This document shows, one piece after another, positions 55,322 to 64,000 of a DNA stretch of 64,000 nt. The translations under genes and the position numbers were made by a program. The DNA lies in the NCBI GenBank assembly GCA_019054805.1, contig JAHQIY010000010.1:2773501-2837500 (forward strand), given 5' to 3'. The DNA comes from Brachionus manjavacas. Taxonomy: Eukaryota; Rotifera; Eurotatoria; Ploima; Brachionidae. Every line of letters begins with the position of its first letter. Position 1 is the first letter of the stretch. The notes below the pieces were generated by a model. The model was given only the letters and a program-made list of their open reading frames with translations, was not told where the DNA came from and did not search any database.

Positions 55322-56630
55322 CTATGTTCTGAATATATCCCCAAGATGCCATAAAAAAATACTTTTTTCAAATCTTTTTTTTTGCTTCTTATCTTTTTCA
55401 GTCGAAAAACTATATATTTCATCAAAGTACTGCTGTGGATCAATATCATCATCGTCACTATCATCTAATGAATTAACACAATAGTTAACCATTAGTTCAT
55501 TTTTTTTAATTAATTCATTATCCGGTTCACCGAAAATAGGCAAATTTTTAATTCTTTGCCTTGTTTTCTCTAAATTTTCTTTGTCGCTAATCAAAAATGA
55601 AATAACTTTGTTGTCTTTCATTGAAAGGGAAATAAATTCATCAGAACATAAAACACTTGTAGCCTCGGCATAAAGTACCAAATTGGCTGTTTGCTTGACT
55701 CCTAATTTGTCTCCATTGATTAAATCAAAAAATCTCAGATTTTTTTTGTCCTCGATCATAAAGACGTGTTTGTTTGATGAACCTAGGCCATAATGTTGAA
55801 CATTTTTACTCTTTTGAAAATCAATTGCAACAAATGAGTCATTAAGCGAAAAGTCTTGCTCTGCTTTTGCCAAATCAAAGCAAACCAATTTAAAATTGAC
55901 TAAATCACATGCCACCAACTTATCTTTATTTAATTTGAATGAATCAAAAATAAAACCTTTTGACCTGAATGATCTAATTTCATTTGATTTAAAAAAATAT
56001 TGAACAAAATAAATGTTGCCAATATCGTCCAAAAGTATCAGATTGTCTGAATTTTCAACTGGCGCTAAATTCTTGAAATGCCTCAGAGGCATTTTTGTTG
56101 GATTTAGAAAGTAGTCGATGTTCATACTTTGCTCATGGAAATTTTTTGAATTTAACAATTTGCCATTCGTAATATCAAAATAATACAGTGATTGCTCTTG
56201 GGTGTAAGTTAATAGTTTATTATGTACTGAAATAGTGAATTGATTAATATTTAAATTGCGTGATTCAATTAATAATTGTGATAAATCAATATTCTGATTT
56301 GAAATAGAAGGATTTGTTTCATTTAAATTGTATGAAATAACATTTACTTTGTCATTTGAGATTGCAATCACCAATATGTCACCTCTGTTGGTAACATGAT
56401 CAATTTTGATAAAATCAACATTTGCTAAATCTCTGCGCATTTTCTCTCCCAAAGAAATACTTTTATTTATTTCTATTAAAAAGCATCTAATTCTAAATGT
56501 TTGATCATCTAATCTTGATACAACAATTGACTTGGACTGACTGCAAAGTATTTGAGTAATTATTTCAGAAGTATCCAAGAAGAGATCAAACTCAATTTTT
56601 GCGTTTGTCTTGTTCCAAACACACAACTCA
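55322..56630 (-). CDS. NACHT/WD-repeat (NWD-like) protein, C-terminal exon
   Basis: Last exon of the gene that continues at 62184. It starts after the acceptor TTTGTTTTTAG (56631-56632) with phase 2 and ends TAG. Reading begins ELCVWNKTNAKIEFDLF: ELCVWN is the end of a WD repeat. About 430 residues of beta-propeller-like sequence follow (LLTYTQEQSLYYFDITNGKL, VFMIEDKKNLRFFDL), then an acidic, disordered C-terminus (DDSDDDDIDPQQYFDEIYSF). The preceding hydrophobic stretch in the same frame, up to 56698, is intron, not a signal peptide. WD propellers serve as ligand- or protein-binding platforms in NWD1/NWD2-type NLR-like ATPases. Confidence 0.7.
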
Positions 56631-59364
56631 CTAAAAACAAAAAATATGATTACAAATTGAAAAAAGGTAGCAACCTTTATTTTCTTTAACTTAGCCAAAA
56701 GGTGACTTTGAAAATTTTTGGTAAAAAAATTTAGTCCAATTTTTTCAAAAATGCCAAAATTTTAAAATCTTTAATTTTTTACGTCAATTTTTAAGAAAGT
56801 CTAGTAAATAATCAAGAGCTAAGATAATTTTCATAAAATTTTATTCGGAAAAATCTTGCAAAGGAGACTTTAACAACAACCTCTGAGGAAATAGAGCAAA
56901 TTGAAGTTTATTATCAAATCAAAATTTTTAGTTTTAGATTTATAAAAAAGGTGCTTCTTTTCTTTTTTTAAAAAATAAAGGACTCAACTTTATTTAACAA
57001 TGATTTGTTTAATCTTTTAATTAGGAAGAAAATTAAATGAATTTGTCTGAAGTAAAAGTGAAATCTTAATCAATATTTTTAAATTTTGCAATACAAAATT
57101 TAGCTTTGTTTCGCTGTAATATATTTTAATTATTATTAAAATATCATACAAAGCCATTATTTGGATACCTAAATGTGAGTTTTGGATTTTATTTTTGAAT
57201 TTTTCAAATAAAGATTTTAGAAGAAACAATTAAAGATCAATTAGAAAAAAAAGATCTGTTTTTTTTTTAAAGTAAAATAACAAACATTTCATTTTTAATT
57301 TAAAAAAAATTTATTTCATAATATTTTTTAAGGTTTTAATCAATTAAGTTTTGATCATGTGATCATGATCGTGAATTTCAAGTTGCCAGAAAATAATTTA
57401 TAGGATTCTTTAGGAAAATGAAGTATTTAAAATTCTAATAATATAATTTTATGATATTCAAAAATTATCTCAGGAATTCTTAATTTGTAAAGATTTTTAG
57501 GAAAATCTTAGATTTTGTTAAGTAATCTTAAAAGAAAATATTTTAAGACGTTTCTAAATAAACTTAAAGGAAATTTTTCTTGTCTCTGTAATCTAAAAGA
57601 ATTAAAAATCGAAGTAATCACTTGTAATTTTAAATAAAATAACCTATAGGACCAAAAAATAATAAACAAATATTTTTTAATTTTTAATTTTTTTGATAAA
57701 AAATTGAATAAAGATTCTTCGCTAATACTGCCCATAATCACAATTAATAAAGCATTTTTTAATATTAATTTTACATTCTTCGTGTCGATTGACAAAAAAA
57801 TTTTTTCTTAATTAAAAGGATTAAAAAAAATTGTGAAATTTAAATTTTTAGATCATCAAAAATTCAAAAAAAATTGAATCTATTTGAAATATCACAGATT
57901 TAAATCTCCTTTCAATAAATTAAAAAAATAATGAAATAATCAATTATAAATAAATAAACTAATTTCTAAATTTTCTTCCTATATATAAAAGTCAATTATA
58001 AAAAATTTGATAAAAAAATAAAATTATAAAATTTAAAAAAATCAATAGTAATGAATATAGATAAAAAAAATCTAAATGCATTATATTTTTTTCATACGTT
58101 TTTATGCTGAAGGAGCATTAATTCGATACAGATAAACAAATTTATAAATAAATTATTTAAAAGTTAAAAAAAGAATTTTCAATATTTTCTTCAAATTTCT
58201 AGATCACAATTAAACTCATTCAAGATTTACTCAAGAGTTTTTGATTTGGGATTAAAAATGTAGGGAGTAATTTCTTAAAAATAAAAAATTTACTAAATTC
58301 CAGATTTAACAAAATTAATTCGATATTTTTGGGGCAAACTATCTACAGGCTAACATCGGTGCAAATCGGTTAAATGGGTTATTTAAGGCGTTAATGGGGT
58401 GAATTTTCGGAATTAAAAGGTGAGACCCTATTTACCCCTTAACCTCAGGAATTCACTCGTTTAAAGATCAGCACCTTGATTATTGACCGCTGTTATCTTT
58501 TATTTTTTATTTAGATTCTTGGTCTGAAGTTAAGCTTAGGTAATAATGTCAAAATTTAATTTTTTTTTTTAAATTTAAAATTAGTCTTTTTGTACGCTTC
58601 TAAAAGTCTTTAAAAAATTAAATAAAAAAACTAAAACCTAGAAATTGTTTAGAATTTTCTCTAGTTTCAGAAGGCTCTATGTTTTTCAATGAGTCAATTT
58701 TAAATAAAAGAAATCCATAAAATTGAAGATTTGTCAAAAGAATATTCTTATGTCAATTTAATGAATAATTGTCAATTAATTATATTATTAAATCAATAAA
58801 AATATATTAATGTAAATAAAATTTACATGGAATTGTTAATCTTGTTTTGAATTATATTAAAACCTAAAATAATATAAAAAAAAAATATACCAAGTGCTTT
58901 AATGCTCAATTAATTTTTTGTGAAATTTTTCTCTAATAAATGCTGTAATTTTTTTAATTTGATAAAACTTTTTTTTTATTGTTAAATAAAATTTTAATTG
59001 ATGAAATAAAAATTAATGGACTTTTGTTTTTTAATTGACGACTTATTTATTGACGTTTTTTTTTAAATCAATTGACGGAAAAACATAATGTCGTTTTTAG
59101 AATTCCAAATTTTTCGGCTAAATACTCCCTAGATACTTTAAGATGAATCACAATACAATAGAATCATAGAAAAACTCAGCATAGGTGAACAAAAGTATGA
59201 GCTTATATGATCTGAAAACAAGAATTGTTCCAGAACTAGTCCTCAAAAACTTTGAAATTTAGTGATAATTGGCATTTGTTTGATGCATTTTAACAAGAAT
59301 CCAATTGATAAAAAATGGAAAACAAAGCGTAGATAGTTTTTTAAACTACAAATATTATCTTTAA
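56631..59364. other. Intron of the NWD-like gene, left part
   Basis: AT-rich intronic DNA. It contains a reversed GGCAACTTGAA-TTCA-GATC motif near 57360-57393, a LINE 3' end at 58106, and a GGTTAA/TTACCCC-rich fold-back at 58350-58460. Minus-strand frames at 57.0-57.8 kb are hydrophobic AT-rich noise. Confidence 0.45.
58106..58137 (+). repeat. LINE 3' end motif
   Basis: GCTGAAGGAGCATTAATTCG then ATACAGATAAACAAATTTAT. Same family as the other GAGC 3' ends, with one arm of the stem mutated. Confidence 0.5.
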
Positions 59365-61127
59365 TCAAATTCATACTAATCAATTTGGATACAAAAAAAA
59401 CTTATCATGTAAGCATGCATATTTTATTGTAAATGAGACGATCAATTACTATTGGCAAAATGGATTTAAACTTCATGTCGTTTTTCTGGATGCTAGTAAA
59501 GCTTTTGACAAGCTATGGAGAGATGGACTTTTCTTTAAGCTAATTAATCGAATTCCATAACTGTGGCGCATACTCTACAAGTACTACCGAATCTCTAAAA
59601 TTATTGTCAAATATGATAACGAACTTGGTGATATGTTGGACTCAACTGAAGGTATAAAACAAGGAGGTATTCTTTCTCCTTATTTGTTTAATTTTTTCAT
59701 CAACGAATTATTGACTGAGTGTACTGAGCTAAATCTTGGTGCCTCAATTTATGGGACTAACTTGTCCGTAATTGGTTATTGTGATGATCTTGTGATCCAA
59801 GCACACTCCTTTAGTCATTGTCAAACTATTCTTGACAAATGCTCCAAGTATGGTCAGCGGTGGAAAATTGACTTCAATCCAGAGTTGTTTTTAAGTCACA
59901 AGTCTTAAGTCAAGTCAAGTCAATGACTTAAAATTTTTTTTTTTTCTAATTAAAATATGTTTTTTTTTTTTTAATTAATAAACATATTTAATTATATTAA
60001 CTTTTTAATATTTTTTTGATATTTTAACCTCTTTTTTTCAGCGCAGCAGTCCAAAACTCTGGCCGCCAAGCTGAACGGCTAAATGACCGCTCGCCACAAT
60101 GTTGACCGTATCTTTGACTGTCCGCTTTTTTTTACCGATTTTTTAAACGGTCCAAAATTTTGGCCGTCAAGCTGACTGGCTTTACTTAGCCTTTTTCTAA
60201 AAAAAAAATTAAGTCATTGACTTGACTTAAAAAAAAAAAAATTTTAAGTCATAACTTTGACTTAAATTTTTGTGACTTAGACTTAAAACTGTAACTTAAA
60301 AACAAGTCTGCTTCAATCCTTTGAAATCAGCAGCTTTAGTCTTTCAAAAAAGTAAAGCTATAATGATGAGAAATTTCACCTTAAATGGTTATTAAATACC
60401 TCAAACTGAGAATGTAGAATATTTAGGCCTTCCAATAGGCAATAGTGAATTTGTTTGGAATTTTGACGAAGAGAAATGGAAGAAAGTGGAATAGAGCTTC
60501 TACTCCCTTTATGGCCTCGGCTGTAAACCAAAATCTGCACCACCGGGATTAGTTGGTTTACTATACAAGCAATTTTGTCAATCGATTTTTCGATAACACT
60601 TAGACCTGGTATTTGTAGGTGAAACTAAACTTGGTGAACTTGATATCAGGCAAAATTTACTAATTAAGAGAATGTTTGACTTAAAGAAATATGCCAGGTT
60701 CAGACCGATGTTAGAGGCTCTACGTCTTGAAACGGTAGAACAAATTTATATAAAACACAAGATATTTTTTATGAAACAGCTTAAAAACAGTAAAATCTGT
60801 TGGGAGTTACTCCTATTTTTACATTCGGATTACTCGACTTTTGAACAAAAAAATACCTCATATTGCAAACAGCTCAAGAACCTAGAGAAAAAGATACACT
60901 TTGATCCGATGGAATATAGTACAAAGACTTCAATAGTCATAATTGATCATATATTTTTTGATAAAAATCGTGGCTTGGTTAACTCGGTTAAGTTTGTGTG
61001 CTCGCAAATAAAAATCAATATGGAACTAAAATTGGATTACTTTTATTTTTATAAAATTTTAAATGATCTTTTGAGAGTAAACTTTTTTTACTTAGTAACA
61101 CTAGTGCAATTTTCTTTCTTTTTTTAA
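59365..61127 (+). mobile_element. Third LINE remnant with YCDD reverse transcriptase, split by a MITE
   Basis: Plus-strand RT remnant: NQFGYKKNLSCKHAYFIVNE, VVFLDASKAFDKLWRDGLFF, a TAA at 59558, TEGIKQGGILSPYLFNFFIN, and the catalytic box GYCDDLVI (Cys in place of Ala of YADD). GQRWKIDFNP follows, then the inserted element 59880-60310, then LKSAALVFQKSKAIMM and VEYLGLPIG. The C-terminal part, 60672-61127, has FDLKKYARFRPMLEALRLET and KLDYFYFYKILNDLLRVNF. Several stops. It belongs to a different LINE lineage from the two CR1/jockey-like ones. Located in the intron of the NWD-like gene, opposite orientation. Confidence 0.8.
59880..60310. mobile_element. hAT-like MITE inserted in the LINE, 431 bp
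   Basis: Ends CAGAGTTGTTTTTAAGT and, in reverse complement, CAGACTTGTTTTTAAGT, fitting the hAT CAGNGNTG-type terminus. It is flanked by a perfect 8-bp direct repeat CTTCAATC (59872-59879 and 60311-60318), the hAT target size. Excision restores the RT frame (DFNP followed by LKSAAL). The interior has tandem AAGTC/GACTT units near both ends and a somewhat GC-richer centre (60040-60180). No ORF, hence non-autonomous. Confidence 0.8.
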
Positions 61128-62183
61128 ATCTAACTCAAATTTAATGCAGTTTTTAATGCCTATGGGGCTTTAAACTAATAAATAATAATAATAATTATCT
61201 TTAAGGATCATGGTATCACAAACCCAAAGTACAAATTCATAAAAAAACACTGAGTTTTTCATGCTTGATATATTAACTTAAAATTATTTTTTTTTGGAAC
61301 TGAAAAAAATATTTGAAACATCGCACTTTTTCAATGTTATTTCAACATTGGATACATTTTGTAATTCAAACACAAAAAATTAAACCATATTAATCTAAAG
61401 TTTATTTTTTTAGCTTTTATATGAGCTAATATTTATTTTGTCTGAAAAGCAAAAAGCATGCTTTAAAAGTCATACACTGTCTTTAATTGAATTATCTGTT
61501 CTGCGTGATGTTGTTCTTTATGTGTCATTATGATATAAACATTTTTATGAAGAACGGCCAATTTTCTCATTAAGAAAAAATTTGCTTTGGATACCTTTAT
61601 CAATTAAAAAGTAATCTAAACAAAACCTAAAAATCATTTTTTGACATTTTGAAAATTCACTTAAAAATCTTAGTTTTTTTGCCATAACTTTTGAACTAAC
61701 AGTCACAATCAAATGAGCTATATATAATTTTAATCCTTGATAAATTATCTTTTAGACAGTATATAAATCTAAAAATCTTAAAATCGAAATTTGCTAGGAC
61801 ACGAGGTCTATTTACCATGGGGTTAAAGTTAAATCTCCTATTTGAAGAAAAACATCAATATAAAAAAGATAACTATTGTTTTATATAATTAAGATTCCAT
61901 ATTATTTATGTTACAAAATTTCAAGATATTTCGGATATTACAATCATAGCTTTTTATAGGAGTCAAAGTCACTAAACTTTTTATAGTTATGCAATGAGGT
62001 TGATTCATTTTAAAAAATTTAATTAGTTTTTTTTTCAAAAATAATTTAATTAGACAATAAAAAGTCCTAAATTAATTCATACAATTTGAATTTTAATCAA
62101 TTCAAAAAAAAATTATCTTTAAGATCATTAGTTTTCTGCAAAAAAATTATGGCATCTAAATAAAAAAAAAAAAATGAAATTAC
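61128..62183. other. Intron of the NWD-like gene, right part
   Basis: LINE 3' flank ending in an (AAT)n run (61178-61195), then AT-rich sequence. Around 61310-61390 TTTGAAACATCGCACTTTTT and CAACATTGGATACATTTTG resemble, in opposite orientation, 47450-47530, another dispersed repeat. No exon seen. Confidence 0.4.
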
Positions 62184-64000
62184 TTTGTTTCGTGCATCAA
62201 AGCAAACAGGTTTTCTTCATTGAGACCTATTAACGCATTTATTTGTTTTGGTAATTTTTGAAAAACAATTTGGAACTCCGAAAAATCGACACTTAATTTG
62301 ACAGAAAAAGCTCTGAACAATGAATCGTTTGAAGCTGTCAAAACAAGTCTATCTTTGACAAAAATGCTTGTTATTCTGTCATCGTGAGCATTGAAGCTGC
62401 TTAGTTTTATAACTCTCAATTTGTTACACTTGGTGTCAAAAAAAGTACTATATACTATGATCTTTCCTTCTTGAATGCCAATTATTTCACCATATTCTGA
62501 CAGTGAACCATTTGAGAAATTCCCAATAATTTCGAACATTCTGTCCTCTTCATCAAACAAAAAGAGGCTTTTGTTGGAGCCCAGAAAAAGGTATCGATGT
62601 CTTTCAATATTTTTATCCACTAATCTCAAAGACGTGTCTCGGCTTTCGTTATGGTAAAAAAAAAACTCATCATTAAACAGGTTGAAGTGACAGAAAGCAA
62701 ATCTGTCAAATGTTAACAGCACAGAGTATTTAAATTTAAGGTAAGATTTTCCTTCAAAAACATCCATCGAAAGTATTCTCATGCTGCAAGCAGGTATATT
62801 TCTTTTTATATCTTGCACTATTTTGTTTTCACTAATTTCAACTGAAAATGACAAGACTTGAGAATTTTCAAAACAGACCACAAATATTAGTCGATTTTCT
62901 TCATCAAAGTTACGGATTTCATTCAAAGGGCAGTTAGTTCTTACAATCGATATCTTATGATCAAAATTGATCGAATCTATTTTTTTTTCCGAATTCAGAT
63001 CATAAACTTGTAAACTGTGTTCAAAAACTACCAACAAGTGCTCCTTGCTCAAGACATAGGCGCACAGTATTTTTTTGATGCTGCTTTTAAGTGAAAATTT
63101 AGTTGTTGAGTCAAAATTCAGCAGTGCTAATTGATGGTCTGAGCACAGAACTATTCCTCCATTTAGTTCTTTTAACACGTCATAATTTTGTGAAAAATCA
63201 TCCAAATAGGCCGAGAAAAATGTTATTTCCTCATCGAAATTTCTAATTTTTATTTCTCCCAAGTCATGAAGAGAAAGGATGTCAAAACAGTAAATTGTAG
63301 TGCTTAAGGTAAGAATTAATCTATCTTCATCGCCTCCAATAATAAAATGAGATATTGGTCGTTTGTGTTTGTCAAGTTCGAACAAAAATTGTCCCAGGGG
63401 TGGATCCAAATATTGGTGAATTAAAACTAGAGGATGGAAATTTGGTGCTTGAGTGTAGTATTGGTCAATCAAACGTGTAAAGTATTTCAAATAATTGTAA
63501 AAATTTAATGTTCGAGACAAAAAATAAATCATCAAGGACTCATGGTTGTCTTTCATTAAAATGCCACATTGTAATGATGTCAATTCAAAAATGCTCAATT
63601 CATTTAAGGCATCTCTTGCGACTCCTGTCATTGCGTAAGAAGAACTTGATGAGAATGTCTCAATTAATTCAAAGATTTCTTTAAAACTCATGTAACAAAA
63701 TAAACCACTTAGAAAATTCAAGTCGAACAATACCAATTCACATATCAAAGGTAGTGAAACATTTGGGGTTAGTTTTGCAATGAAGTCTGGTAGTTCGTTT
63801 ATTTTTCGTTTATTGTATCGGATTGTGCCATTCTGATCTACAAATATTGTTGCCTGAATTCCTGTATCTCTTTTTTCTTCCGATTTTCGATCTTTTACTC
63901 CGAATTTTTTAGCCAAATATTCGTTGTATTTGTAAGGCTTTGGTTTATTTTTCCATGTTTCATTGAAAAAGTCAATTACATTCGAGAAAATAGCGGTTCT
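62184..64000 (-). CDS. NACHT/WD-repeat (NWD-like) protein, internal exon, runs off the edge
   Basis: The frame is open from the right window edge (FSNVIDFFNETWKNKPKPYK, then YNEYLAKKFGVKDR) to a donor GTAATT at 62183, phase 2, so no start is present. The first ~200 residues match the post-NACHT part of NWD1/NWD2-type proteins: a KPY segment, DRK, then IRYNKRKINELPDFIAKL and ELVLFDLNFLSGLFC. WD repeats follow (RLILTLSTTIYCFDILSLHD, HDDRITSIFVKDRLVLTASN, then DSLFRAFSV). The ATPase would lie to the right of the window. The exon ends in HET plus AA; joining to T at 56630 makes Asn and a complete WD-repeat end, N-ELCVWN. Such proteins are STAND-type ATPases, cytosolic, of varied or unknown function in invertebrates. 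Family call good; orthology to a particular NWD gene not claimed. Confidence 0.75.

Noticed and set aside
56631..56698. Hydrophobic leader of the C-terminal NWD frame as a signal peptide
   Set aside because: It starts at TTG, is intron sequence upstream of a TTTGTTTTTAG acceptor, and the splice-phase match to 62184 explains the exon without it.
1..64000. CRISPR arrays, bacterial operons, or a viral or organelle origin
   Set aside because: No regularly spaced repeats, no ribosome-binding-site-led gene clusters, and clear spliceosomal introns and metazoan proteins.

Overview
The window is a strongly AT-rich piece of animal nuclear DNA with few genes and many degraded mobile elements. Genes have short introns where an intron can be defined (one is 66 bp), metazoan protein families (BRAT1-like, F-BAR, NACHT/WD-repeat), and several non-LTR, Ty3/gypsy, hAT-like and mariner-like remnants. 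A small aquatic invertebrate, most likely a monogonont rotifer such as Brachionus, fits best. That is inference from composition and gene style; no diagnostic marker is present.

Layout. 1-11.5 kb is repeat-derived: LINE 3' ends, small inverted-repeat elements, a mariner-like MITE at 6.8 kb, two related AT-hook elements at 7.4-8.1 and 9.0-9.6 kb, and a MITE at 10.2 kb. 11.6-13.1 kb is a single-exon F-BAR gene (minus). 15.8-27.5 kb is a nested tandem duplication: a 2.6 kb unit twice, then an overlapping 3.5 kb unit twice. It carries several terminal-inverted-repeat (TIR) elements, one of which is present in one copy and absent from the other. 29.1-35.0 kb is a minus-strand BRAT1-like gene ending in Asp-Cys-Tyr, with a large intron holding a SINE and a 1.3 kb long-TIR element. 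35-45 kb is repeat-rich: a LINE, a GC-rich hairpin island, a MITE and a Ty3/gypsy integrase fragment. 45.1-46.8 kb is an intact plus-strand gene for a zinc-finger/vWA protein resembling the CpRas family. 47.6-48.3 kb is a TIR element carrying a PHD-finger ORF. 50.3-53.0 kb is a CR1/jockey-like LINE with nonsense mutations. 53.1-53.5 kb is a small two-exon gene (minus). 55.3-64.0 kb is a minus-strand NACHT/WD-repeat (NWD) gene running off the right edge; its two exons match in splice phase across a 5.5 kb intron that contains a third LINE, itself split by a hAT-like MITE.

The host genes look unrelated to one another and no operon-like logic is expected. The most interesting theme is that at least five different TIR element families here are far too short to encode a transposase, yet each carries one small ORF: AT-hook twice, C2H2-like, PHD-like, and an unrecognised basic peptide. 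The standard genetic code applies: host genes end at TAA or TAG at expected places, while in-frame stops in LINE remnants fall mostly at glutamine positions and look like C-to-T decay.
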